From Amoebidium appalachense (taxonomy: Eukaryota; Ichthyosporea): a stretch of 64,000 bases of DNA. Position 1 is the first letter of the stretch. Every line of letters begins with the position of its first letter. The position numbers and the translations under genes were made by a program. The DNA lies in contig CAVNZM010000002.1 of assembly GCA_963693365.1 (NCBI GenBank), positions 2,852,001 through 2,916,000 of the forward strand, given 5' to 3'. Of this stretch, positions 51,048 to 62,290 are shown piece after piece. The notes under the pieces were generated by a model, which was not told the DNA's origin, made no database searches, and saw only the letters and a list, made by a program, of their open reading frames with translations.

Positions 51048-51981
51048 TGTTAAATTATATAAGTATTTGGGGTGAAAGCAGAGACACAGTGGTGCAGTGT
51101 GAAAACACCACAGACACACACAACAACAAAACACGGAACGATCGGAGCAGTGTACACAACAGACATCAATGTTTAGACACGACTGAACTCAATTTATTTT
51201 GATCGTGAATAAATACCTGAAATTCCCTTAAGTTAAATCCATACATGATTTCCGACCAGTCGGAAATCAGATCTATGTCTAAAATAACCAATCACAATTA
51301 ACTGATTATTTCCCGGATAGATCCGGAGACACAGGAACGCACACCATAGGTCACAGCTATAAGAAAGAAATGAGGTGAAGAGTAACGAGGAAAGAGGTGA
51401 TGTTTCTAACCTATCATCGGCTACAAAGACTCAGACATTTTCTGACTAAGTCCACTGATTGGATACAGTACGGCAACACACAAAACAAAAGTGGTTGACT
51501 AAGCTATGAATCATACCTGACAAGCTAAAGTGTAACCTAAGTGTTTTTCTACCAATCAAAACATAACGAGTAATATAAATCTACTCAACGTATATTAGTG
51601 AGAGAGAAATATAATTATGTGAAAGGAAACAAGAGAAGAAAGAAAGAGAAAAGAAAGAAGAAGAAAGAGGAAAAAGAAAAGAAAGCAGGACAGAAAACAC
51701 GAACAGCAAAACACAGTTATAACCGAAGATATTCATGTACACATAACATGTACACGTTTCTCCCTCACTGGGTAGACTCGTGTACCTATAATCAGTTGCT
51801 GTAATCGATATCTAAACACACGAATATAGCCGACACAACACGATTACAAGTACTCAAATACTCTGGAGATCGATGTCATAATTTACGTACAAGGAGCACA
51901 TCTCTTTCACTAAGTAAATGAATGAAAACATAACACGAACTGAGAAGATCTTACAATATGTAAATACTACGTATTACAACA
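51048..51981. mobile_element. Solo LTR with 5-bp target duplication
   Basis: A 934-bp insertion interrupts the minus-strand LINE. It begins TGTTAAAT and ends ACAACA (TG...CA, with TGTT/AACA inverted ends) and is flanked by GGCAG on both sides (51043-51047 and 51982-51986). The LINE sequence is continuous when the insert and one GGCAG are removed. There is no internal coding region, as expected for a recombined LTR. A minus-strand AATAAA-like signal near 51200 suggests minus orientation. Confidence 0.88.
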
Positions 51982-52112
51982 GGCAGTCAGAACAGGCCGG
52001 CCGGGTGTGTGTGGGGGGTGTATTTGTTGGTGTTTTGGGTTTTTGGAGAGCCATACTTTTCTTTCTACGGGTGGTGGGTATATGGTGGTGTTTTTGCATT
52101 TTGGGGTGGGTG
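51982..52112 (-). mobile_element. LINE copy 2, internal piece between the two insertions
   Basis: On the minus strand it matches 56955-57085 of LINE copy 1, including the coding region for the terminal CSEC zinc motif area. It joins the 50563-51047 piece on one side and, after removal of LINE copy 1, the 57563-60298 piece on the other. Confidence 0.9.
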
Positions 52113-53332
52113 GGGGGCCGCCCAGCCTGCAGGCCCTGCATGGGCTACCCGGCCAGCAGCAACAAATCACACCCACACTGCAGCAGCTGCATGCAGCAGC
52201 AGATTGCAGCCCCGGCCGGCAGGCCCAGCACGGGCCACCCAGCCGACAGCACCAACAGGAGCAACCAAGCCAGCAGCAGCAGCCGCAGGCTGAAGCCCAA
52301 GCAGGCAGCCCACACCGGCAGCCAAAGCAGGGGCCACCCCGCCTGCAGACCCTGCCAGGGCCACCCACGGGCAACCAACAGCTACAGACCACACCCACCC
52401 AGCCGCAACGGCCCACAGCAGCAGAGTGCAACCCTGGCCAGCAGGCACGGCACGGGTCACCCACCCTGCAGCAGCACCCCACCCCCCCAGCAGCCCACCT
52501 GTCTCAGACAGGGAGGCAGTGGGAGGAGTGGGAGGCAACCATGCGGGAGCAACTACAACTATACAGGTCCCAACTCCGAAGGAAACGGCAAAAACTCCTT
52601 TGGCTACGGGCAACAGCAGCAGCAGAAGCACGGTGCAAGCGTATGGTGGACGAACTCCGGCGAGCACTAATCAGCATTTTAGACCGGGGGAGTGTGAACG
52701 TCTCGGCTACGTTAGTCAAGCACGTCACCCCAACGGGCACTGAGTACCTCACGGAGTGGGCTGACACGGAGCCCGTCATTCGTGAAACTTATCACCGGTG
52801 GACGGCCCGCAGGAACCCACACATCGAGGAGATGCTCGCCGACCCAATGTGGGCCGACATCTATCGACCGATCCCCCCCGAAGACTCCGAGTCCCCATTA
52901 GGGTCTATAATGCACCCGGCCACCCACGACGAGCTCCAACAGATCGTCCAAAGCCGACGGGGGGGGAAGGCCCCCGGCCCAACGGAAATCCAGTACGAAT
53001 ACTTCCAACACCTGGGGCCAAAGGGGCTAGCATGGCTCCTACATATCATCAACGGATGTCTGGCCACGGGGACCACACCGAGGTCATGGCTGCACCACAC
53101 CATCCATCCCCTACCGAAAGGGGAATGGGAAGGTGACTTCGACAAAACCCGACCGATAGCACTCTTGGAAACGGCACGGAAGCTGCTAGAATCGGTCATC
53201 AACCAGCGCCTACTCTCGATCTTCCGGCAGTACCCCACCCTCCTCCCGGGGGGGAATTTTGGGTTCGTGCCGGGCCCGGGTATCGACGGGGCGCTGGCTA
53301 TCATCCGAGAGACGATAGAGGATCATCCATAG
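52113..53332 (+). pseudogene. LINE copy 1: Gln/Pro-rich region and first part of reverse transcriptase
   Basis: The open frame begins with the truncated element and runs through Gln/Pro-rich sequence (to about 52500), a basic helical stretch, and RT motifs 0-2: GGKAPGPTEIQYEYFQ, then TRPIALLETARKLLESVINQ and FGFVPGPG. It ends at a stop at 53332. The next RT block continues in another frame, so a frameshift lies near 53315-53335. Confidence 0.85.
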
Positions 53333-53670
53333 ACCACGACCAGGAACTATGGATCGTCCAACAGGACATTAAGAGGGCATATGACACGGTGTCTTGGCCC
53401 TCGGTGGAACTGGGGCTCACCCGCCTGGGCACAGACCCCCAGCTAATCACCCTCCTCCGGCACATGTGGCACAGTCGTACGGCCACGGTGTGCACAGACC
53501 AGGGGCACACTGAGTCTTTCCCTGTTGAAAACGGCCTGGCCCAAGGGGCTGTCCTCTCCCCCATTCTGTGGATTATTTTCTACGATCCAGTTTTAACAGC
53601 CATCAAAAGGCACGGCAAGGGGTACACTTTCCACCTACCCCCACAGACACAGCACCACACACCGTGACCG
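53333..53670 (+). pseudogene. LINE copy 1: reverse transcriptase middle block
   Basis: In a second frame, WIVQQDIKRAYDTVSW gives motif A with its catalytic Asp, and ENGLAQGAVLSPILW gives motif B. The frame stops near 53667, before motif C, implying another frameshift between about 53650 and 53690. Confidence 0.85.
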
Positions 53671-53688
53671 GCACAAACACCCCCGTGT

Positions 53689-55965
53689 GTGACGTCTGTA
53701 GCCTTCGCCGACGACACAACATGGTTTGGCCCCAACAAGGAGAGCATCCAGCAAACTCTCGATTTATCTGCCCCCTTTCTTTATTACCATGACTTGGAAC
53801 CACACCCAGACAAGTTTTCAGTCCTCGCCCGTGGTACCCCAACACGGGCAACAGTGGCCCCCATGCAGTACCGCAAATCCCCGGGAGCACCACCCCTACC
53901 CATTCAGATCGAGCTCCCCGATGCGCACATCAGAGTGCTAGGGGTCAACATCACCCTCCAACGACACACCCGGCCCAACGATGGGAAGGCCATGCAGCTG
54001 ACATTACGGGCCACCACCATACTAGCCCGTAAAATGCTGGCACCCAGCCAAGTGATCTACGTAGCCAACAGTGTGGTGGCCCCGGCCATCCTCTTCCTCC
54101 TCAAAGGGTCAGTCATCAGCAACACCACCATGCAGGCAATCGACAGCAAGTGGAGAGACCTACTCCGTCGGAAGTGTGGTTTCCACCGGAGCACCCCGTC
54201 CGGGCTGCTACACCATCCCACTCTAGGGGGACTGGCCAGCATCGTCGAATCAGCAGCCAGCACCATGGTTACGGAGCTGTGTGCCCTGCTGGAAACACCA
54301 GGACCAGCAGGGGACGTGGTCCGGTACCGAGCCTGGCAGCAGCAACACGTGACAGGCCTACCCTACCCACCCCTGCAAGCACCCCCAGCCAAACTTTACA
54401 GGTTAGGGGGAAAGCAGCTCCACAACTATTGGGCCCATATCACGGGGATCCTTCACGAGCGGCACCTGAGTATTGGGGAAACCCCTCCCCAAAAGACACA
54501 AGCACCCCCACCCCCCCCCCCCCCTCCCCCCAAGGAGAAGGAGGGGGAAGCAGCAACAACAACCAGCACCCCTATCAACACCGTTTTCCCGGACCACACC
54601 TTTGCGGCCCACATCGGCCCCCACACACACCCCCGTCAACTCTACACGGTGGAGGACACCATGGTACGGCCGGGGGTGTTCCGGGCGTTCCCCGAACTGC
54701 CCCACCCCCCAGACCTACTACACCCGGGAGCTACACAGTGGTACAGGTCCATCATCAAGGGGGCCATCCCCATCGCAGACAAACTACGGCCAGCACCCAG
54801 ACCACACACCCACCACACCATTGACCTCGTGCCAAACCACCCCGTCGGTGCATTCGTGGTAGAAATAGTCAAGAACGGGCAATACGAACTCAGCCAGGTG
54901 GTGGCCCACACCACCCACAACGGGGAGGCTTGGGTCAAAATAGCCCATCTACGGGACAACACAGAGGAGGAGGGGCTGAGATGGCACCGACCCACGTGGA
55001 ACGACCCACATGGAACAGGCCATTTCCGCTTTTGCCCTGGTGACTGCAAATACGGCCACTCCCCATGGAACCTAGCCTACACCCCGGCCACCCTCTCCCC
55101 CAACCCCGGGTACGCAGACGGAGAGGGGGAAGGGTTAGACACGGAGCCAGAATCGGAGTCGACGGGGCCCAGCGACGACTCCGACGACTCAGAGGACTCT
55201 AACACCGACAGCACCAACAGCAAATACGAGCCCCCTGAGCCCCCAGCGGATAATCACACCCACAACAAGCAGTGTGTGGGGTGGACCCGTGCTGTGGAGG
55301 TGATACGGGCAGACCCCTACGTGGCCTTCGAAACCCGAATCACCACCCACATGGTAGTCCCGAAGTACCACAAGGACTTCATCAACACCGACAGTATCGA
55401 CATCTACCAAGTCATCGCACTGAAGGATGGCTCCGATCCGGCCGAGCAGTGGAGGAAGATACACCATTTCCGGCGGCATCTTCCCCCCCACCAACAGGCA
55501 TCACCCCAGATGCTCCACCTGCAAGCCAACGAGGAAGCCACACCCTTACCGGGGGACCTCCCCGGCCCACCCCCCCCCCCCCAGCAGCCACCACCGGTAG
55601 GGTCACCACAAGGACACAAGTGCACGGCCCACCCGGCTGACCTGCCGAGCCCACCCACTCCCCGTAGGCTCACCTACACCGACTTGGTGCCCCAGGCCAC
55701 CTATGACGAGTGGCAGCAGCAAATCACCCTGATCCCCCCAGACCAACCGATCACCGTTTATACGGACGGCAGCCTCATCCACCCGGGCAGGAGGATGATA
55801 GCCCAGGCCGGAGCCGGGGCGGTACTGGACACCCCGGACCGGAAAGCACCTCCAGTGACGGCCAAGACCAGGCTCCATACGGCGCTATCATCCACCCAAG
55901 CCGAACTCACAGGGGTACTACTAGCTCACCCCCACCACCACCCCCATCCACATCAAGCTCGATAA
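53689..55965 (+). pseudogene. LINE copy 1: RT motif C, central region and start of RNase H
   Basis: The frame opens with VAFADDTTWFG (RT motif C, FADD), the RT thumb, and a long region without a recognised domain containing the acidic stretch TGPSDDSDDSEDSNTDS (about 55168-55218) and Cys/His residues such as FCPGDCKYGHSPW. RNase H starts at VYTDGS (first catalytic Asp) and ALSSTQAELTGV (Glu). Compared with copy 2, eight bases are missing at about 55925-55935, which ends the frame at 55965. Confidence 0.85.
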
Positions 55966-56044
55966 CCTCGGAGTAGTCGACCGATGGACGGCAAATATAG
56001 ACCCCACCACACCCCCTCGACGCAAGCTAAAGTTCCCCCACATA

Positions 56045-56221
56045 GTGGAATGGGCTCACGTACGAGACCAACTCTCTCTCCGGCAACCAGGCTCTGTACA
56101 GGTATCGTGGGTGAAGGGGCACCAATCCAACACCAAACGGTACGGTCAACGGAATAACGAGGCAGACAAGGCAGCCAATGCAGGAAGAGTCCTCCCCCTC
56201 CCCCCCCCCCCACCTCCGGCC

Positions 56222-56252
<31 letters not shown>

Positions 56253-57235
56253 AATACTTCCTACGACTACAAGGCCACCGTATCCCCGGCAACATTCCCG
56301 GTACACTGAACCGGTTGAACAAGGACTTCCTCACCGACATGGCCGGCAAGACCAAGGCTATGTCCATACTAGCCGACCCCAGACTGCTCCCAGCCGAACG
56401 GAACCCCCTCAAGCTCAACAAGGGGCCCACACAGGCAACCATCGGGGCAGTCAGAGGAAACACTCGTAGCCTGTCCCTGGCCATGGGCACCCTGCCTACC
56501 ATGGCACGGCTACACCGAGATCACCCCACCGTCGTTACACAGCCCACATGCCCCCGGTGCAGCCAGCACCCTGAGACCACCACCCACCTCTGGGCCTGCC
56601 CGGGCCATGCCGGGGAAGTCCCCACCCTGACCACCGCCATCACAGCCTGCATCCACAACGTCCTGCACACTCGTCATCCAAACACCCCCACGGCACAGCA
56701 CCGCCATACGGCAGCCACGGTGGTAGACCAATGTGCAAGGATAAACTGGATAGGAGGCAACGGTGACCCACCTGACCCCGAAGACACCAAGTGGGTCGAA
56801 CGGGGATTCTGCCCACGATCGGTGGGCCCACTACTTGCAGCCACCGGCACCACCAAGACCACCACCCGGGCCATCTTAGGAAAAATCACAGTAGAGTTGC
56901 AATCCTTTTTCTTTTCAAAAATTTGGCACCCACGGAACACAACACTCCCCCCCACCCACCCTAACATGCAAAAACACCACCATATACCCACCACCCGTAG
57001 AAAGAAAAGTATGGCTCTCCAAAAACCCAAAAAACCAACAAATACACCCCCCACACACACCCGGCCGGCCTGTTCTGAATGCCGGAACACCTACAGACCC
57101 GGTGTGCCCTGTAAAACCCACCTTTTAGTCCACAAAAACATCGCCACAACATACGTACACCAACACATAATGTTAGGCAGCAACCCCCCACCACCACCAC
57201 CACCACACCCCATCATCCACCCATACCCACCGTAA
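56045..57235 (+). pseudogene. LINE copy 1: rest of RNase H and C-terminal zinc motifs
   Basis: It continues RNase H with VSWVKGHQSN and NNEADKAAN (the last catalytic residues), then a poly-G-coded Gly tract, then CPRCSQHPETTTHLWACP (C-x2-C-x8-H-x3-C, typical of non-LTR element C-termini) and finally CSECRNTYRPGVPCKTH, an extra C-x2-C-x9-C-x2-H motif. Confidence 0.85.
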
Positions 57236-57789
57236 ATATTATACACAACACCTAGGACTTCCCAATACTGTAGATCGACCAATGAGAGCCCTCGGTTAAC
57301 GTTTATTGCTAGGTTTTGAATGGAGGGGAGGACTGGAGCCTCCTAGTGCCGGCGTGGCTGGGGTAGTAGCCCTGGGCAAAGTGTGTACTTATAGTTAGGT
57401 TGTGAAGGATGGTTTAGCTTAGCTGAACTCATAGATAGCACCTTAACTAGTGTACTGTCGGTGCTGTGTGGTAGACGGTAGTTTCCCTAGAGGGCCTGAA
57501 AAGGCCCTCCGGGAACAAAACGTGATAAAATAAAATAAAAATAAAAAAATAAAAAAAAAAATGGGGGGGAGTGTTGTGTTCCGTGGGTGCCAAATTTTTG
57601 AAAAGAAAAAGGATTGCAACTCTACTGTGATTTTTCCTAAGATGGCCCGGGTGGTGGTCTTGGTGGTGCCGGTGGCTGCAAGTAGTGGGCCCACCGATCG
57701 TGGGCAGAATCCCCGTTCGACCCACTTGATGTCTTCGGGGTCAGGTGGGTCACCGTTGCCTCCTATCCAGTTTATCCATGCACATTGGT

Positions 57790-58830
57790 CTACCACCGTG
57801 GCTGCCGTATGGTGGTGCTGTGCCGTGGGGGTGTTCGGAGGACGAGTGTGCAGGACGTTGTGGATGCGGCTGTGATGGCGGTGGTCAGGGTGGGGACTTC
57901 CCCGGCATGGGCCGGGCAGGCCCAGAGGTGGGTGGTGGTCTCAGGGTGCTGGCTGCACCGGGGGCATGTGGGCTGTGTAACGACGGTGGGGTGATCTCGG
58001 TGTAGCCGTGCCATGGTAGGCAGGGTGCCCATGGCCAGGGACAGGCTACGAGTGTTTCCTCTGACTGCCCCGATGGTTGCCTGTGCGGGCCCCTTGTTGA
58101 GCTTGAGGGGGTTCCGTTCGGCTGGGAGCAGTCTGGGGTCGGCTAGTATGGACATAGCCTTGGTCTTGCCGGCCATGTCGGTGAGGAAGTCCTTGTTCAA
58201 CCGGTTCAGTGTACCGGGAATGTTGCCGGGGATACGGTGGCCTTGTAGTCGTAGGAAGTATCCCCCCCCCCCCCCCCCCCCCCCCGGGGCCGGAGGTAGG
58301 GGGGGGGGGAGGGGGAGGGCTCTTCTTGCATTGGCTGCCTTGTCTGCCTCGTTATTCCGTTGACCGTACCGTTGGGTGTTGGATTGGTGCCCCTTCACCC
58401 ACGATACCTGTACAGAGCCTGGTTGCCGCACAGAGAGTTGGTCTCGTACGTGAGCCCATTCCACTATGTGGGGGAACCTTAGCTTACGTCGAGGGGGTGT
58501 GGTGGGGTCCATATTTGCCGTCCATCGGTCGACTACTCCGAGGTTATCGAGCTTGATGTGGATGGGGGTGGTGGTGGGGGTGAGCAGGAGGGCTACTAGT
58601 ACCCCTGTGAGTTCGGCTTGGGTGGATGATAGGGCCGTATGGAGCCTGGTCTTGGCCGTCACTGGTGGTGCTTTCCGGTCCAGGGTGTCCAGCACAGCCC
58701 CGGCTCCGGCCTGGGCTATCCTCCTGCCCGGGTGGATGAGGCTGCCGTCCGTATAAACGGTGATCGGTTGGTCTGGGGGGATCAGGGTGATTTGCTGCTG
58801 CCACTCGTCATAGGTGGCCTGGGGCACCAA
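57790..58830 (-). pseudogene. LINE copy 2: RNase H domain, intact frame
   Basis: One open frame holds all four RNase H landmarks: VYTDGS, STQAELTGV, KLDNLGVVDRW and VKGHQSN...NEADKAAN, then the CPRC...HLWAC zinc motif. A net five-base insertion near 58840 relative to copy 1 breaks the link to the upstream frame. The frame also shifts near 57795. Confidence 0.85.
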
Positions 58831-58878
58831 GTCGGTGTACTAGTAGTGAGCCTACGGGGAGTGGGTGGGCTCGGCAGG

Positions 58879-60261
58879 TCAGCCGGGTGGGCCGTGCACT
58901 TGTGTCCTGGTGGTGACCCTACCGGTGGTGGCTGCTGGGGGGGGTGGTGGGCTGGGGAGGTCCCCCGGTAAGGGTGTGGCCTCCTCGTTGGCTTGCAGGT
59001 GGAGCATCTGGGGTGATGCCTGTTGGTGGGGGGGAAGATGCCGCCGAAAATGGTGTATCTTCCTCCACTGCTCGGCCGGATCGGAGCCATCCTTCAGTGC
59101 GATGACTTGGTAGATCATGTCGATACTGTCGGTGTTGATGAAGTCCTTATGGTACTTCGGGACTACCATGTGGGTGGTGATTCGGGTCTTGAAGGCCACG
59201 TAGGGGTCTGCCCGTATCACCTCCACAGCACGGGTCCACCCCACACACTGCTTGTTGTGAGTGTGGTTATCGGCTGGGGGCTCAGGGGGCTCGTATTTGC
59301 TGTTGGTGCTGTTGGTGTTAGAGTCCTCTGAGTCGTCGGAGTCGTCGCTGGGCCCCGTCGACTCCGATTCTGGCTCCGTGTCTAACCCTTCCCCCTCTCC
59401 GTCTGCGTACCCGGGGTTGGGGGAGAGGGTGGCCGGGGTGTAGGCTAGGTTCCATGGGGAGTGGCCGTATTTGCAGTCACCAGGGCAAAAGCGGAAATGG
59501 GCTGTTCCATGTGGGTCGTTCCACGTGGGTCGGTGCCATCTCAGCCCCTCCTCCTCTGTGTTGTCCCGTAGATGGGCTATTTTGACCCAAGCCTCCCCGT
59601 TGTGGGTGGTGTGGGCCACCACCTGGCTGAGTTCGTATTGCCCGTTCTTGACTATTTCCACCACGAATGCACCGACGGGGTGGTTTGGCACGAGGTCAAT
59701 GGTGTGGTGGGTGTGTGGTCTGGGTGCTGGCCGTAGTTTGTCTGCGATGGGGATAGATGGCCCCCTTGATGATGGACCTGTACCACTGTGTAGCTCCCGG
59801 GTGTAGTAGGTCTGGGGGGTGGGGCAGTTCGGGGAACGCCCGGAACACCCCCGGCCGTACCATGGTGTCCTACACCGTGTAGAGTTGACGGGGGTGTGTG
59901 TGGGGGCCGGTGTGGGCCGCAAAGGTGTGGTCCGGGAAAGCGGTGTTGATAGGGGTGCTGGTTGTTGTTGCTGCTTCCCCTCCTTCTCCTTGGGGGGAGG
60001 GGGTGGGGTGGGGTGGGGGTGCTTGTGTTTTTTTTGGGGGGGGTTTCCCCAATACTCAGGTGCCGCTCGTGAAGGATCCCCGTGATATGGGCCCAATAGT
60101 TGTGGAGCTGCTTTCCCCCCTAGCCTGTAAAGTTTGGCTGGGGGTGCTTGCAGGGGTGGGTAGGGTAGGCCTGTCACGTGTTGCTGCTGCCAGGCTCGGT
60201 ACCGGACCACGTCCCCTGCTGGTCCTGGTGTTTCCAGCAGTGCACACAGCTCCGTGACCAT
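58879..60261 (-). pseudogene. LINE copy 2: region between RT and RNase H
   Basis: A 460-codon frame equivalent to the central region of copy 1, from MVTELCALLETPG to the Pro-rich segment before RNase H, including the acidic stretch and YEPPEPPADNHTHNKQCVGW. The conservation between two independently decayed copies suggests this region was coding in the active element. Confidence 0.8.
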
Positions 60262-60298
60262 GGTGCTTGCTGCTGCTGGCCAGTCCCCCTAGAGTGGG

Positions 60299-60582
60299 AT
60301 TGTTGGAAGATGGTATCGTTATCCAGTCCGATCGCATGAATCAGATCATGATCGGCTGGTGGCCTGCAAGATCTTAACCGATCTCGTAGCTCAGTTGGTA
60401 GAGCACTCGACCGGAGATAGAGGGGTCGCGGGTTCAAATCCCGTCGGGATCATCTTTTTCTCATCCTCTTCTCGCTGGGGTAAAAGCCAGCACGCCTTTA
60501 CTGGCGTCATCATAACCATCGGCAGTGGTTAGGTTGTGATCTCAAGGCTAGCAAGATCGCTAGTCTCTGCACCAGGACAAAA
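60299..60582 (+). repeat. tRNA-containing repeat unit 1
   Basis: A unit of about 284 bp starts TGTTGGAAGATGG, holds a tRNA-like core, and ends GCACCAGGACAAAAT. A second copy at 60669-60953 is nearly identical. An 86-bp spacer separates them. Confidence 0.9.
60380..60451 (+). tRNA. tRNA-like sequence (GGA at the anticodon), copy 1
   Basis: The 72-nt sequence folds into a cloverleaf: acceptor GATCTCG/CGGGATC, D stem GCTC/GAGC, anticodon arm CTCGA/TAGAG with one mismatch, T stem GCGGG/CCCGT. The pol III A box (TAGCTCAGTTGG) and B box (GGTTCAAATCC) are intact. Position 33 is C instead of the near-invariant U, and a GGA (Ser) anticodon would normally go with a long variable arm, absent here. A tRNA-derived SINE head is more likely than a working tRNA. 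Confidence 0.55.
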
Positions 60583-60668
60583 TCCAAAATGGTAGCATGA
60601 ACAGAGGTTCAGTGGGGACTGAGGGGGCAGTCCACCCTAACCTGATTCTGCGATTCGTCCTGAGTGGG

Positions 60669-60953
60669 GATGTTGGAAGATGGTATCGTTATCCAGTCCG
60701 ATCGCATGAATCAGATCATGATCGGCTGGTGGCCTGCGAGATCTTAACCGATCTCGTAGCTCAGTTGGTAGAGCACTCGACCGGAGATAGAGGGGTCGCG
60801 GGTTCAAAATCCCGTCGGGATCATCTTTTTCTCATCCTCTTCTCGCTGGGGTAAAAGCCAGCACGCCTTTACTGGCGTCATCACAACCATCGGCAGTGGT
60901 TAGGTTGTGATCTCAAGGCTAGCAAGATCGCTAGTCTCTGCACCAGGACAAAA
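60669..60953 (+). repeat. tRNA-containing repeat unit 2
   Basis: Nearly identical to unit 1. Its end coincides with the insertion point of the LTR element at 60954, so the rest of its flank may lie on the far side of that element, beyond the window. Confidence 0.88.
60750..60822 (+). tRNA. tRNA-like sequence, copy 2 (B box with one extra A)
   Basis: Identical to copy 1 apart from one extra A in the T loop (GGTTCAAAATCC), which enlarges the loop and spoils the pol III B box. Confidence 0.5.
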
Positions 60954-62279
60954 TGTAACCTGTTGTTTTGTACGGGTCTAAGGGAGCAGAGTGCACAGAG
61001 GTGTCATGTAAAACACGACTTAACACATTAATGAGAGGGCAATCGGAGTTGTTCACGAGACATTGAAAGATTTCAAACAACAACTGAATCTTTATTGTGC
61101 TCTCGGTTCCTTTTGTACTTGCGACTTATCACCTTATCACAACTAAAGAGGGAGAACCAATCGGTTCTATCAGAAGATAGAAAAACACATTCCGACAGAG
61201 CATACGCATTCCAACTTCCGATTAAACTAAAGTGTAGGAACTCTTACTTAAATAAATTAAGTAATTATACATCTATTCACTATTAACTCACATATATATT
61301 TATGTTCGTCTCTGTAAAGAAACTTATTTAAATACATATATTTCCTAACAGTCGACACTCTCAAAGTGAAGACACTTTGCAATAAACCGAATTCCATATA
61401 TATCTATTGTCCAATCACAACACACATATATTAACAGACAGGAATGCACAACACAATCTACAGATGTACTCGCTCGCGACTATTGGCGAGCCATCCTTTT
61501 GAGAACAAAACTAGGCCATTTTGAAATAAAGGAAAGACAACGAGTGAGGCTAGCCAATCACGCTACCTCTCAGATAAACAGAGGAGAGCAAACAGAAATA
61601 AAAACACAATAAGTTCTTATCAGGCAAGAGAGCCAGGTGTGCACAGATCTATCGATATCTGTGCCCACAGAAACAAGGGAGAGAGAGATAGGGGGGGGGG
61701 GGGGGGGGGGGAGAGGGGGGGGGGGGGGGGGGGGGGGGGGAAGGGGGGGGGGGGGGGGGGGGGGGGAGAGAGAGAGAGAGAGAGAGAGAGTGTGTGTGTG
61801 TGTAAACAGTTGGACTAGTTAGGATAAGGCAGAGTACAACTGAATCAAAATAAAGACAGAGAACGGGTAGAAAGGCACACGCGGCCAGGTTGCTTTTACT
61901 ATGGGCCGACTCAGTCTGTCTCAAGACTTCACTGATGTGATCCCCGTACTGGGACGGCTTTGTTATATAGCCCCCAGGTTTCGGATCAAGGCCCAGGATT
62001 GGTTCATCCGCGGCCAGCGCGGGTGGCAACATGCCATTCGTGATTCTGGTGCGGTCCGAGCCAGTCAGAGCTTTGTCCTATTTATGCAAACCTCTTATTG
62101 GTTCACTTCGTTTATGTGGTATGCAGCGGAAGAACCATATATGGTTCAATTCTTAGGTCAGAGTGAGTCCTATTGGTGCGGACATAACATTTATGTGATA
62201 TTCATGACAAAGCACGAATCGTGTGCTAGTAGATCACATTCTTTAGTAAACATGTACAGTTCATGTGTACAGTTGTTTA
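60954..62279 (-). mobile_element. 3' LTR of a minus-strand LTR retrotransposon
   Basis: The 1326-bp sequence is bounded by TGTAACC and GTTTACA (5-bp inverted TGTAA/TTACA ends). On the minus strand it is directly preceded by the purine-rich tract AAGGGGGGGAG, a typical polypurine primer. An AATAAAG signal on the minus strand near 61092 fits LTR polyadenylation. It contains poly-G, (GA)n and (GT)n tracts at 61691-61802. The partner LTR is outside the window, so this rests on the end structure. Confidence 0.65.
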
Positions 62280-62290
62280 CACTCCCCCCC
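62280..62290 (-). promoter_or_regulatory. Polypurine tract of the LTR element
   Basis: AAGGGGGGGAG on the minus strand abuts the TGTAAAC start of the LTR, the position where plus-strand synthesis is primed in LTR retrotransposons. Confidence 0.6.

Larger units (their letters stand above)
52113..57562 (+). mobile_element. LINE copy 1, 5'-truncated non-LTR retrotransposon with RNase H
   Basis: A 5.45-kb element inserted into LINE copy 2. It starts inside coding sequence without an ATG, so it is 5' truncated, and ends in an A-rich tail (about 57523-57562). Runs of G at both junctions (about six to seven) look like the target-site duplication. Order of parts: Gln/Pro-rich region with an internal repeat, reverse transcriptase, a roughly 430-residue region of unknown function with an acidic Ser/Asp/Glu stretch, RNase H, a CCHC-type zinc motif, and a second Cys/His motif at the C-terminus. 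Three frameshifts make it non-autonomous as it stands. RNase H places it broadly with the I/R1/Tad-type groups; exact clade not determined. Confidence 0.95.
57563..60298 (-). mobile_element. LINE copy 2, main body (minus strand)
   Basis: It matches copy 1 from about 54215 to 56954 in inverted orientation. It is 5' truncated at 60298, so it lacks the reverse transcriptase. At 57563 it is interrupted by the insertion of LINE copy 1, and its missing 3' part lies at 52112-51982 and 51047-50563. Confidence 0.93.

Noticed and set aside
52007-52112. First 35 codons of the frame that runs into the LINE reverse transcriptase
   Set aside because: This part is the older minus-strand LINE read backwards. 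The plus-strand element begins only at about 52113, so the ATG at 52007 is not its start.
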